From Peptoniphilaceae bacterium (GTDB lineage: Bacteria > Bacillota > Clostridia > Tissierellales > Peptoniphilaceae): DNA of 53,859 bases. Every line of letters starts with the position of its first letter. Position 1 is the first letter of the stretch. Positions 32,622-41,623 of this stretch are shown here, piece after piece. The position numbers were made by a program, and so were the translations under genes. The notes beneath the pieces were generated by a model. The model was not told the DNA's origin. It did no database searches and saw nothing but the letters and a program-made list of their open reading frames with translations. Location of the stretch: the NCBI GenBank assembly GCA_022779285.1, contig JALFST010000034.1, positions 1-53,859 on the forward strand, in the 5' to 3' direction.

Positions 32622-34421
32622 TCAATTTTCGGATAATGCTTCCATTTCTTCCACGATGCTGCCGATATAAGCAATCGTATCCTCCAGAGGCTTCGAAGTG
32701 GAAATATCCACGCCCACCATTGCAGCAAGCTCCGTCGGCGTTTTTGTTCCGCCTGCGGAAAGAACCTTGAGCCATGCATCCACCGCCGGTTTTCCCTCTT
32801 TCAGAATCCGCTGTGAAACAACGGTTCCGATCGTCAATCCCGCGGAATACGTATAGGAGTATAGTCCTCCGTAATAATGCGGTTGACGCATCCATGTCAG
32901 GGCAGATCCCTCTTCAATCCTGACCGCATCGCCCCAGAACTGTTGAAGAATCTTACGATAGATGCCGGTAAGCTTTTCATCATCGAGACTTCCTCCTGCA
33001 TCCACAATACGGTACACCTCGCGCTGATATGCCGCCTCCAATAAGTGTGTCACAAAGTTGTGATAATAGGTTTTGGAAATCATCTGCGAAAGCACCCAGC
33101 GACGCCGGCGGCGATCCTCCCCCGCCTTTTTCAGCAGATAGTTTTCCATAATCAGCTCGTTGGTGGTAGAAGGCGATTCAATGAAATAGAGAGACGGCTC
33201 TACATTATAGATATTCTGATGCTTGCCCGCATAGAGAAAATGGCCCGCATGTCCCAGCTCATGCGCCAGCGTCGCTACCTCGTCCATCTTACCGTTAAAG
33301 CTGGTCAAGATATAGGACTGCACGCGATAGGGACTCGCGCAAAACGCCCCCGTGCTCTTGCCCTGATTCTCCGCGTAATCAATCCAACGCTCCGTCAGCG
33401 CGCTCTTGAGCATCTCCGAATATTCCTCGCCCAGTACGGCAAGTCCGTCCAGAATATACTTTCCCGCATCTTCAAAAGAGACCTCAGCGGCGTAGGTAGG
33501 ATCCAGCTCAATTTTCAAATCATAGCTTGTCAGCTCCGCGATGCCATGCTCCTTCTTGAGCAATTTTGCATATCTCTGCATAACAGGTGCGAGCTTCTCC
33601 ATGATGATATCGATCTGGCGGTCATACATTTCCCTTGTAACATCCTGAGAATCCAGCAAATAGTCAAAGACCGACTCATATCCGCGCAAGCGCGACTCAA
33701 TTTTCTCTCGCTGCACCTGCATATTGTAAACAGCCGCCGTGCCTACCTTGTGATGATCCAGCTCCCGATAAAACACCTCTGCAGCCTTACGGCGGAGCTC
33801 CATATCGGTCTCCGTTTCATAACGATTTTCAAATTGGGGATACGTCATGGAGTAGCTTCGGCCACCCACAGTAAACTCCGGAAAGCGAATATCCCCCTGT
33901 TTGATTTGATTATAGAGATCGACCGGAGATTGTAATACCGGGGACAAGGCTGCCATAGCCGCTTCCGCCTCCTTGCTTAAAAGATGCTCTTTCTTTTTTA
34001 GCAGATCATGGATGTAATGTGCATTTTCATCAGAGGCGTTCTGCGCCTCCTTCAAAATTTCGGCGGGCAGACTGACCACCTCAATATCGAAAAATGCCAG
34101 ATCTTCCGCAACCTGCGCATAGCGGTTCATTGTATCCGCTTCCCGCGCTCCCTTTTCCTTATTGGTAAGATCCACCTCATAATCCAATGAAACAAAATTG
34201 ATCAGATGATCCGCCGCCTCATATATGGGCCGGAGCGCATCCAATGCTTCATTGACATCCTCTGCGGTTTTTAGATTGCCACGATATTTTTCCGCAAATT
34301 CGGCGGCATCTTTTTCAAAGCGTTCCATTGCATCATCAAACGCTTCCATGTCTTTGTATAACGCACTCAAATCCCAGGTTTGCTCCACGGGTGCTTCACT
34401 TCGTTTCAGTATTTTCTTCAT
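32622..34421 (-). CDS. pepF: Oligoendopeptidase F (M3B)
   Basis: A 599-residue zinc metallopeptidase. The HExxH motif is in LAHELGHAGHF (about residue 385), followed by the third ligand glutamate in FIESPSTTNEL. N-terminal helices (VEQTWDLSALYKD) are typical of PepF. It cuts peptides of roughly 7-17 residues in the cytosol. AGGAGG is 5 bases before the ATG; a GTG/ATG further upstream is not needed. It stands alone, convergent with GH2 and divergent from the M29 aminopeptidase. Confidence 0.95.
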   Translation of the reverse strand: MKKILKRSEAPVEQTWDLSALYKDMEAFDDAMERFEKDAAEFAEKYRGNLKTAEDVNEALDALRPIYEAADHLINFVSLDYEVDLTNKEKGAREADTMNRYAQVAEDLAFFDIEVVSLPAEILKEAQNASDENAHYIHDLLKKKEHLLSKEAEAAMAALSPVLQSPVDLYNQIKQGDIRFPEFTVGGRSYSMTYPQFENRYETETDMELRRKAAEVFYRELDHHKVGTAAVYNMQVQREKIESRLRGYESVFDYLLDSQDVTREMYDRQIDIIMEKLAPVMQRYAKLLKKEHGIAELTSYDLKIELDPTYAAEVSFEDAGKYILDGLAVLGEEYSEMLKSALTERWIDYAENQGKSTGAFCASPYRVQSYILTSFNGKMDEVATLAHELGHAGHFLYAGKHQNIYNVEPSLYFIESPSTTNELIMENYLLKKAGEDRRRRRWVLSQMISKTYYHNFVTHLLEAAYQREVYRIVDAGGSLDDEKLTGIYRKILQQFWGDAVRIEEGSALTWMRQPHYYGGLYSYTYSAGLTIGTVVSQRILKEGKPAVDAWLKVLSAGGTKTPTELAAMVGVDISTSKPLEDTIAYIGSIVEEMEALSEN

Positions 34422-34586
34422 AGTGTCCTCCTGCATTCCATTGATCATATTGTATTACAAAGCCGGGATATTTTTCACCTTAACTCTCCGGAATTCATAT
34501 TTCGGAAAACGTAGAACTTTTCGCATATGTTTCTTGTAAAATCTCAGGCCCTTACCGCCTGATTTTCTGAAACTCCCCTCTTTCGG

Positions 34587-34616
34587 TTGCAAGAATTACA
34601 TGGTTTTTGGTATAGT
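34587..34616 (+). promoter_or_regulatory. Promoter of the M29 aminopeptidase-brnQ unit
   Basis: TTGCAA (34587-34592) and TATAGT (34611-34616) are separated by 18 bases. The predicted start near 34623 leaves an 85-base leader before the chosen ATG and excludes the upstream extension of the open frame. Confidence 0.65.
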
Positions 34617-34709
34617 GAGCAATATTCGGAAACATTTTTTCCCCTGCTCACAGCCGGAGATGGAATTTCCGTTCCCGCAAATCAATTCACATTTACGAAA
34701 GGAAATCAT

Positions 34710-35939
34710 ATGGATTCACGTTTTGAAGCTTATGCACGTCTCGCCGTAGAAGTCGGAGTGAACGCCCAGGCAAATGAGCCGGTTGTCATCAATGCACCCG
34801 TATCAGCGGTGGATTTTGTTCGTCTGCTTACCAAATTCGCCTATGAAAGAGGAGCTTCCGAGGTCTTTGTCCGCTGGGTAGACGAAATCGTTGAACGCCT
34901 GTACATGGAACATGCGTCAACGGATGCTCTGACAACCGTTCCGGAATGGCTCATTGACAGCATCCGCTACTATTATGAAAAAGGAGCAAGCGTGATCTCC
35001 GTCATTGCGAACGATCCCGATATGCTCAAGGGCATTCCCATGGACCGCATTGCAGCCGCAAATAAGGCCCGCGGAGAAAAAATGCGTCCGCTCATGCATT
35101 ACACCATGAATGATGAGCTTGCCTGGACAATTGTCGCTCTTCCGACACCCGCTTGGGCGAAAAAGGTCTATCCTGAAGCCGCCAATGAAGAACAGGCAGT
35201 AGAGACTCTTTGGAATCAAATCATGGAGGTGACTCGCATGAATGAAAAGGACCCCATCGCTGCCTGGGAAAAGCATATAAAAAAGCTGAACGAGCGCGCT
35301 GAGGTTCTCAATCACTATCATTTTCGTTCCTTACACTACACCTCTTCAAACGGAACCGATTTGGATGTGGAGCTTCCGGAAAAACATGTTTGGCTTGCAG
35401 CAACCTCTAAAAATGCAAAGGGCACGGAGTTTTTGCCCAACATTCCTACTGAAGAGGTCTTTACCGCACCGCATCGTGAGGGTGTCAACGGTACCCTGAT
35501 TGCCACCAAGCCTCTCGCTTACCAGGGCAATGTCATCAATCATTTCCGGCTGCGGTTTGAAGCGGGAAAGGTTGTGGACTTTGATGCAGAGGAAGGCAAA
35601 GACGCGCTCGCTGCGCTGCTGGAACAGGATGAAAATGCGGTACGCCTTGGAGAATGTGCATTGGTTCCTTATGATTCTCCAATCTCCAATTCCAATACGC
35701 TCTTCTACGAAACGCTCTTTGATGAAAACGCCTCCTGTCATTTCGCATTCGGCGCCTGCTATCCCACCAATTTTGCAGGCGGTGCAGAGCTGTCTCGTGA
35801 GGAGCTTGAAAAAATCGGCGGCAATGACTCCCAGGTACATGTGGATTTCATGGTGGGAGCGGCCGACCTGAATATTGTCGGAACAACACAAGACGGCCGG
35901 AAGGTTGATGTCTTTCAGAACGGTAATTTTGTGATCTGA
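34710..35939 (+). CDS. Aminopeptidase, M29 family (AmpS/AmpT type)
   Basis: A 409-residue metal-dependent aminopeptidase. All active-site residues known from Thermus/Staphylococcus M29 enzymes are in place with conserved spacing: Glu249, Glu315, His344, Tyr351, His377 and Asp379. It removes N-terminal residues from peptides in the cytosol. AAAGGA lies 6 bases before the ATG chosen; the frame continues 41 codons upstream but across the promoter. It is followed after 32 bp by the amino-acid carrier BrnQ in the same direction. Confidence 0.94.
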   Translation: MDSRFEAYARLAVEVGVNAQANEPVVINAPVSAVDFVRLLTKFAYERGASEVFVRWVDEIVERLYMEHASTDALTTVPEWLIDSIRYYYEKGASVISVIANDPDMLKGIPMDRIAAANKARGEKMRPLMHYTMNDELAWTIVALPTPAWAKKVYPEAANEEQAVETLWNQIMEVTRMNEKDPIAAWEKHIKKLNERAEVLNHYHFRSLHYTSSNGTDLDVELPEKHVWLAATSKNAKGTEFLPNIPTEEVFTAPHREGVNGTLIATKPLAYQGNVINHFRLRFEAGKVVDFDAEEGKDALAALLEQDENAVRLGECALVPYDSPISNSNTLFYETLFDENASCHFAFGACYPTNFAGGAELSREELEKIGGNDSQVHVDFMVGAADLNIVGTTQDGRKVDVFQNGNFVI

Positions 35940-35971
35940 TCGTATCATCGAATCGGAATCAGGGGGATTTT

Positions 35972-37309
35972 ATGAAAGAAAAACTCAGCCGGAAAGAAAA
36001 CATAGCCATCGGATCGCTGCTTTTCGGACTCTTCTTCGGCGCAGGAAATATTATTTTCCCCGTACTGATGGGGCAAAAAGCCGGTAAACTGTTTCCGGTG
36101 ACCTCAATCGGATTCCTGCTTGTCGCAATCGGACTCCCGATTCTGGGTGTCATCAGCTTTGCTCTGTCCAAAAAAGAGAACTTACAGGAGTATGCTTCCA
36201 TCGGTGGCCAAGCCTTCGGACTTTTCTTTACCGTAGCGCTCTACATGACCATCGGTCCCCTTTTTGCGATTCCCCGTACAGCGACCGTAGCCTTCGAGGT
36301 CGGCTTCGGTCTCGCTCCGGCGGGCGGCTCAAATAGCATATATCTTTTGATTTACTCGGTTCTTTTCTTTATAGGCGTGCTTTTTTTCTCGCTTCGCCCG
36401 AATCGTTTGATGGACGTAATCGGAAGGATCCTTTCCCCGCTGTTTATGGCGCTGCTCGCCGTTATCGTCGTGGCTTCCCTCGTTTCTCCGATGGGAAATG
36501 CAGCTCATTACCTGCCGGAAGCCTCCTATGCCGCCGCTCCGCTCATCAAGGGCTCGCTTGATGGATATTCGACGATGGATGCACTTGCTTCTCTTGCCTT
36601 CGGCATTATTATCATCGACAATATCCGCCTGCTCCACGTTACCGATCCCAAAAAGATCGGAAAAGAGACAGCAAAATCCAGCCTCTTTACCATTCTTTTC
36701 ATGTCCGTCATCTACATTGCCCTGGCATACATCGGAGCTACCTCCAATGGAATCATGGAACCGCAAGCCAACGGAGGATTGATTCTTGCAAAAACGGCAC
36801 GGTATTATTTCGGTACAATCGGTCAATTTCTGCTCGCTTCCACGGTAACCGTCGCCTGCTTTAAAACGGCCATCGGCCTCATTGCCGCAATTTCACAAAC
36901 CTTCGAGTCTCTATTACAGAAAAAAGTATCGTACCGGATATTGGCCGTAATCTTTACGCTCGCTTCCTTTATCATTGCCAATTTCGGACTCAATACCATC
37001 ATTGCATTCTCGATCCCGATATTGATGTTCCTCTATCCCCTGGCAATTACATTGATTTTGCTCCACCTGATCTCGTCCGTGCTGCCACTGAAGCCTTCGG
37101 CCTTTTCGATCTCTCTCACGCTGGCCTGCATTCCCGCTTTTTTTGACGGCATTAAGGCCGCTCCTGAGATATTGAGCAGCACAGCGATTTTCCAAACATT
37201 GATTCAATTCGCGGAAAAATTCTTACCTCTTTATGATCAGGGAATCAGCTGGGTAATTCCGGTCGGCGCAGGGATTTTGCTCTCCCTTCTCTTTTTTCGA
37301 AAACAATAG
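35972..37309 (+). CDS. brnQ: Branched-chain amino acid:cation symporter (BrnQ/LIVCS)
   Basis: A 445-residue, twelve-helix carrier. The N-terminus SLLFGLFFGAGNIIFPVLMGQKAG is the hallmark of LIVCS transporters, with GPLFAIPRTATVAFEVG further on. It moves leucine, isoleucine and valine with Na+ or H+. A GGGGG-type ribosome binding site precedes the ATG. With the aminopeptidase upstream it forms a peptide/amino-acid unit; given the peptidases, it may run in uptake or in efflux after peptide breakdown. Confidence 0.94.
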   Translation: MKEKLSRKENIAIGSLLFGLFFGAGNIIFPVLMGQKAGKLFPVTSIGFLLVAIGLPILGVISFALSKKENLQEYASIGGQAFGLFFTVALYMTIGPLFAIPRTATVAFEVGFGLAPAGGSNSIYLLIYSVLFFIGVLFFSLRPNRLMDVIGRILSPLFMALLAVIVVASLVSPMGNAAHYLPEASYAAAPLIKGSLDGYSTMDALASLAFGIIIIDNIRLLHVTDPKKIGKETAKSSLFTILFMSVIYIALAYIGATSNGIMEPQANGGLILAKTARYYFGTIGQFLLASTVTVACFKTAIGLIAAISQTFESLLQKKVSYRILAVIFTLASFIIANFGLNTIIAFSIPILMFLYPLAITLILLHLISSVLPLKPSAFSISLTLACIPAFFDGIKAAPEILSSTAIFQTLIQFAEKFLPLYDQGISWVIPVGAGILLSLLFFRKQ

Positions 37310-37318
37310 AGAGAAGAA

Positions 37319-37362
37319 AGCAGTGCCTCCAATCCCGAACAATCGGGATTGGAGGCACTGCT
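37319..37362. terminator. 20-bp perfect hairpin behind brnQ
   Basis: AGCAGTGCCTCCAATCCCGA pairs exactly with its complement around ACAA. It lies 9 bp after the brnQ stop and 32 bp before the end of the convergent unknown gene. The T-rich stretch (GTTGTTTTTT) comes about 10 bases later on the plus strand. Unusually long for a terminator. Confidence 0.75.
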
Positions 37363-37394
37363 CGTTCTGATGTTGTTTTTTCACTTTTGCAAAA

Positions 37395-37958
37395 TTAATC
37401 GATCGTTCCCTGTCCCGCTTGCGGATCCATAAGAAAACCGCAAACATAATCATAGTGTTTATTCTCTTCATTGAGAAAACGAAATTCTATGCCGACTCCG
37501 TAAACTTCATTCAAGGGGATCTCCTTATTCTCATTTTTAAATTCGAGAATAAAACTACCCTGATCCGTAAAATCAAATTTCGCATGCTCTGTTACAGGCG
37601 TTATGGAAAACTGTTCTGCTCCTTCCTGCTTTCGATAGATGAAGCCTGATATAATTGCTTGATATTCTGCCTGGATTTTTTTCTTAGCGGCTAATTCCGA
37701 AATTTCTTCAAGTGGCTCATAGAAGATGGTTGCCAGGAGCTTATTTTCCTTTGTGTCCAAATGAACCGTCTTGATCGTCAGATCGTTTATAATAACTTGA
37801 GCGGGCAGATATATGACTTCCTCCTGAGCGATTTTTTCCCTGCTCTCCCGGTCTTTTTTCTCAAGCTGTCCCTTTGTAAAAAAACCTATGGCGAACCCGA
37901 GGAGCAAAAAGATGATGAAGAGGAGCCAGGTTCCCTTTTGCAGAATCTTATTTTTCAT
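37395..37958 (-). CDS. Membrane-anchored protein of unknown function
   Basis: A 187-residue protein with one N-terminal hydrophobic segment (about residues 10-28, after MKNKILQKGTW) and a charged linker (KGQLEKKDRESREK), then a beta-rich extracytoplasmic domain of about 130 residues. There is no lipobox cysteine, so it is a signal-anchor and not a lipoprotein. AAGGAG lies 11 bases before the ATG, rather far. I do not recognise the family. It stands alone, convergent with brnQ, with about 550 bp of empty DNA behind its start. Confidence 0.7.
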   Translation of the reverse strand: MKNKILQKGTWLLFIIFLLLGFAIGFFTKGQLEKKDRESREKIAQEEVIYLPAQVIINDLTIKTVHLDTKENKLLATIFYEPLEEISELAAKKKIQAEYQAIISGFIYRKQEGAEQFSITPVTEHAKFDFTDQGSFILEFKNENKEIPLNEVYGVGIEFRFLNEENKHYDYVCGFLMDPQAGQGTID

Positions 37959-38505
37959 TTCATTCCACTCTCCTTCTCGTTGTCGCTTTGCTTCTGACCG
38001 GCTTTTTTATTCTTACAATATTGAACCGCGCTGACGATAACCTAATCGAAAGGTGTCAAAATCCGACAAACAGCAGCAGGAGCTATCGTATCCTTTTTCA
38101 GGACAAGCCGGTGTTCTTATTTTTCTCTCCTGATGCAGTAGCGAGCATGTGGAGAAAAATACAAAACGATGATGTAAACGTTTTTACTCTATCATACAAA
38201 AACTATCAAAATAACCTCCCGTCAATTTCAGAGATCGCATGAACAAAATACAAATCTACAATTTCGTAGCAACATCACATCAATCCACAGCTGCCGTCTC
38301 TTCGCGTTCCTGTCGCACCAATCCATAATCACTATCCGGGAAAAATATCTCAACATAAGGCCTTGATAGAATCGAGGCTGACATTGCATAAAAATGGCTA
38401 CTTTTTTTTAAGTATACAAAAAATATAAGGATGGAGCAAGCGTTTTCTTTTAAAAAACGAAAACCTGAACTCTCATCCGCTTACAGTCACCTCTACAATA
38501 CAAAA
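37959..38505. other. About 550 bp intergenic region, no recognisable gene
   Basis: An 84-codon plus-strand frame (37988-38242) has no ribosome binding site and no family resemblance. The rest is AT-rich with many stops. It must contain the promoter of the anchored unknown gene, which I cannot place. Confidence 0.4.
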
Positions 38506-38535
38506 CCGCCAAGACAGATTTTTCTGTCTCAGCGG
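38506..38535 (-). terminator. Terminator of the metG-pepC operon
   Basis: CCGCTGAGACAGA and TCTGTCTTGGCGG pair over 13 bp (two G-U pairs in the RNA) around a 4-base loop, 17 bp after the pepC stop, followed on the minus strand by TTTTGTATTG. Confidence 0.85.
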
Positions 38536-38551
38536 CTTCCTGAAATTCAAG

Positions 38552-39886
38552 TTATCTTGCCAAGGATCCCATCGGATCCCACGGCTGCAGCACGATCGGC
38601 TCCTGCTTGAGCTGCTCTCGCTCCTCATTTGTCAGGAATTTTTCATTCACAACAATCTGATAAACAAAGCGTGTAAACCAATCATCGCTCATCACAAAAT
38701 AGCCGTCGTTTCCGACCTCATTGCCCCAGGAATTTTCCACCTTCCAGCGCACCGGATTTTCGTTTTCGTCAAGCTGAACGCCTGTAATGACCATGGCATG
38801 AGTCATTTGGCTATCGCCATAATCCAAAAGCTGCTCCTTGGTCATGTCAAAGGATACTTGGAAAAGATCCTCCGCCGCAACGGTATCCGCGGAAAGATAT
38901 CCTTCCTTGCGATGTGAGAATTTGCCCACATCACTGCCGAACCAAACCGGCTGAGACTCCTTGAGCTGCGCAATGGCGGCCTGTTTCAACGACTCAATGG
39001 TAAGGTTGAGATAATGTACGGGGCGACCCTCCACTACATTCCCGAGGTAAGCTACCGTGAAAGTCTTGCCGAAGGGCTTATCCTCGGTCGGCGCATTGAT
39101 CAGACTGAAGGTGTGATCCACATCATAGCCCACATATTTCCGGAAAAACTCCTGTGGAGTGATGGACGTTTCATGAATATACTTGCCATCCTTATCGCGA
39201 ACGGCAAATTCAAAGGATGTAGGAGGCACCCCCAGAGAAATGGTCAAAACGCGGTAGATCTCCTCCATAAGCTGATCCTTGAGATTCTGCAGCTCGTCTT
39301 CGCCCGCTCCGCTCTTTGCCCCGGTACGCAGCTTACGTGCACCCTGGCGCAAAAGCTTCGTCAGATACTCGTTCATATCCCGCGTATTGGAGGATTGGAA
39401 TGTCTCCGGCATCGCTTCTTTGGGAACAAGACCGTATTTCTTAACAAGGTTTACAAACATATCCCATTGTCCGCCATCTCCCATGGGTTCCTGCAGAAGA
39501 TAAGCAATCAGGCGGCTGTTGAGCGGCTCGTTCGTCGTCTTGAGAATGGACTCAAAAAAGAAATTTGCACGCTCATACTTGTCAAAGAAAAGCGGATAGC
39601 TCTCAGAGAATTCAAAATCCTCTAAATTGAACGAATGAATCACGTTGTAGCGCATCACATTGAGTGAAGCGAACATCCAACAGCGCCCACTTTGCTTTTG
39701 ATTGGTACGCTTTCCCTGCTTCAGGTCAATTGTAAACTGAAACTGATGATCCTTCGCCGTATTGGCTGCATGGATCGCATTATCAATGCCGTCCTGCGTT
39801 ACCGCATTCATGGCAATGCGATTCGCACGATCGCTGAGAAAGGCATCACGCTGCTGGTTTAAATGCTCCTGCGTAATATTTTTCAT
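38552..39886 (-). CDS. pepC: Aminopeptidase C (C1B, bleomycin hydrolase type)
   Basis: A 444-residue papain-like cysteine peptidase. The catalytic cysteine is in QSGRCWMFASLNVMR (about residue 69), the histidine in DSQMTHAMVITGV and the asparagine in VENSWGNEVG. PepC forms a hexameric barrel and trims N-terminal residues in the cytosol. It overlaps the glutaredoxin-like gene by 4 bases (ATGA), so the thiol enzyme and a thiol reductant are translationally coupled. Confidence 0.95.
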   Translation of the reverse strand: MKNITQEHLNQQRDAFLSDRANRIAMNAVTQDGIDNAIHAANTAKDHQFQFTIDLKQGKRTNQKQSGRCWMFASLNVMRYNVIHSFNLEDFEFSESYPLFFDKYERANFFFESILKTTNEPLNSRLIAYLLQEPMGDGGQWDMFVNLVKKYGLVPKEAMPETFQSSNTRDMNEYLTKLLRQGARKLRTGAKSGAGEDELQNLKDQLMEEIYRVLTISLGVPPTSFEFAVRDKDGKYIHETSITPQEFFRKYVGYDVDHTFSLINAPTEDKPFGKTFTVAYLGNVVEGRPVHYLNLTIESLKQAAIAQLKESQPVWFGSDVGKFSHRKEGYLSADTVAAEDLFQVSFDMTKEQLLDYGDSQMTHAMVITGVQLDENENPVRWKVENSWGNEVGNDGYFVMSDDWFTRFVYQIVVNEKFLTNEEREQLKQEPIVLQPWDPMGSLAR

Positions 39887-40113
39887 TTCTTCAAAAGCTC
39901 CTGCATCTTCTTCGGATCAAATCCGACAATCTCCTCTTCTCCGATCTGAAGCACAGGCACGCCGCGATATCCGCGATCCATCATCCACTTGCGTGCATCC
40001 TGATCGCTCATAACGTCCTTTTCTTCATAAGAAATTCCATTTTCATCCATATATGCTTTTGCCGCCTTGCAATGTACGCAGGTTGGAGAGGTATAAATAG
40101 TTACTTGTGCCAT
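39883..40113 (-). CDS. Glutaredoxin-like thiol-disulfide oxidoreductase
   Basis: A 76-residue thioredoxin-fold protein of the NrdH/Grx type with the redox motif CVHC (residues 12-15), the cis-proline in RGVPVLQIG and GFD near the C-terminus. It reduces disulfides or mixed disulfides. AAAGGAG is 6-7 bases before the ATG. It follows ksgA by 28 bp and overlaps pepC; a role in keeping the PepC cysteine reduced is plausible but inferred only from the coupling. Confidence 0.9.
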   Translation of the reverse strand: MAQVTIYTSPTCVHCKAAKAYMDENGISYEEKDVMSDQDARKWMMDRGYRGVPVLQIGEEEIVGFDPKKMQELLKK

Positions 40114-40141
40114 AATGAACTCCTTTCGGTTCTTTTCTCTA

Positions 40142-41020
40142 CTACAGTTGATCTATATACCCAGCCTTTTCAAGAATTATCATAAAATCCCGAAGCGATA
40201 GAGTTTCCGCCCGCGCCTGAGGAGAAATCCCCGCCTGACGGAATGCCTTTTCCAAAAATTCTCGGGATTCTCCGATTTCCGCCGCAATCGCTTTGATCAC
40301 CGTTTTACGGCGCTGCTGAAAGGCTCGGCGAATCACGCGGTTGACTCGTTTTATGATTTCGGGAGATGCTGCCGGCTCCACCACAAGATGTACCACTGCC
40401 GAGTCCACCTTGGGTTTCGGCATGAAGCACGACGAGGGAACGGTAAAACAATACTCCGTTCGTCCATATTCCTGCATCAGAAGCGTCAGCGATCCGTATT
40501 CCGAGGTGGATGGTACGGCGGTCATGCGCTCTGCAACCTCTTTTTGGACCATAACCGTCATTGAAGCGACAGGAAGGCTTTCCGTTAACATCCTTTCGAT
40601 CAGAGGTGTTGTAATATAATAGGGAAGATTGGCAACTACATGCACCCGCTTTTCCGGAGCCTCTTTTTTCAGAATCTCTTCCAGCGGAAGCTTCATGGCA
40701 TCTCCCTCAATGAGCCGAAACATCCCTTTCCGCTCTTCGGCGGCGAATAATTCGTGAAGAACGGGGATCAGCGTCCGGTCAATTTCGACCGCAATCACCT
40801 GTATGCCCCGCAAAAGCAATTCCTCCGTAAGCGTACCGACTCCCGGCCCGATTTCCAGCGCAATATCCCCCGGCACCACTCCCGCCGCATCGACAATTTG
40901 ACGAACCCTGTTACCGTCAATCAGAAAGTTTTGTCCAAGCGCTTTTTTGAATTGAACGCCTGCCGTTTCCATCACGGATCGCAGCTGTACCGGCGAGTAT
41001 AATCTTTCCCCTTGCCGCAT
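40142..41020 (-). CDS. rsmA: 16S rRNA dimethyladenosine transferase
   Basis: A 292-residue KsgA/RsmA. Motifs: KKALGQNFLID, ALEIGPGVGTLTEELL (SAM), VVANLPYYITTPLIERML (catalytic NLPY) and the small C-terminal helical domain. It dimethylates A1518/A1519 of 16S rRNA. Its ATG overlaps the stop of rnmV (TAATG), and GGAGGAGG lies inside the end of rnmV. The tatD-rnmV-ksgA order is conserved in Firmicutes. Confidence 0.97.
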   Translation of the reverse strand: MRQGERLYSPVQLRSVMETAGVQFKKALGQNFLIDGNRVRQIVDAAGVVPGDIALEIGPGVGTLTEELLLRGIQVIAVEIDRTLIPVLHELFAAEERKGMFRLIEGDAMKLPLEEILKKEAPEKRVHVVANLPYYITTPLIERMLTESLPVASMTVMVQKEVAERMTAVPSTSEYGSLTLLMQEYGRTEYCFTVPSSCFMPKPKVDSAVVHLVVEPAASPEIIKRVNRVIRRAFQQRRKTVIKAIAAEIGESREFLEKAFRQAGISPQARAETLSLRDFMIILEKAGYIDQL

Positions 41021-41577
41021 TACGCCTCCTCCAAGCTTCGTTTCGCATCGATTGCTTGCATTGCCTGCTCAAATTCTTCTCGTGTGATTCCGTATTCATT
41101 GAGCCTTGCAAGAAGCTGCTTTGCATTGCCGTATCCGATGCATAGCGCCGAGGAAAGAGCAATCCGCCTCTCTTTAGCATAAGGACTTCCATCCAGACCC
41201 CATGCGTATAAATCCGCCTTTTGAAACTCGTCTCTTCGCTCTGTAATGGTTGCCCTGGCACGCTTCAATGCCTTTCGAATCGCCTCAGGCGATGCGTTTT
41301 CTACACCGATATTTTCACCGCGCAAGGCCTCCTTCTGATCCAGAAAAGCATGCTTGGCACCGGGAATTCGCTCCCGAATGCGCCTTCGGATCTTCTTGCC
41401 CGCATAATCCGGATCCGTCAGAATGATCAGCCCACGTCTCTCCTGCAAAATTTCCAGCTCATCCAGCAATGACTCGCCGAATCCGTGTCCGTGCGTCATG
41501 ATGCACTCGCAGTCCACGGCGCGTTTTACCGCGGAAATATCATCTTTTCCTTCTACTACAATGATTTCCTGAATCAT
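41020..41577 (-). CDS. rnmV: Ribonuclease M5 (5S rRNA maturation)
   Basis: A 185-residue TOPRIM nuclease with VVEGKDD at the start and TDPDYAGKKIR later, the acidic TOPRIM signatures. It trims the 5S rRNA precursor in Gram-positive bacteria. AGGAGA is 4 bases before the ATG chosen; the frame extends 26 codons upstream without need. It lies 46 bp behind tatD. Confidence 0.95.
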   Translation of the reverse strand: MIQEIIVVEGKDDISAVKRAVDCECIMTHGHGFGESLLDELEILQERRGLIILTDPDYAGKKIRRRIRERIPGAKHAFLDQKEALRGENIGVENASPEAIRKALKRARATITERRDEFQKADLYAWGLDGSPYAKERRIALSSALCIGYGNAKQLLARLNEYGITREEFEQAMQAIDAKRSLEEA

Positions 41578-41623
41578 ATTTTCTCCTGCCGAAAATTTTT
41601 CGGAAATGATCGCAAAACCGGTT

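Noticed and set aside
33045-33935. 296-codon plus-strand ORF inside pepF
   Set aside because: Antisense shadow; the HExxH peptidase frame is complete on the minus strand.
37988-38242. 84-codon plus-strand ORF
   Set aside because: No start signal or known family; overlaps the upstream region of the anchored unknown gene.
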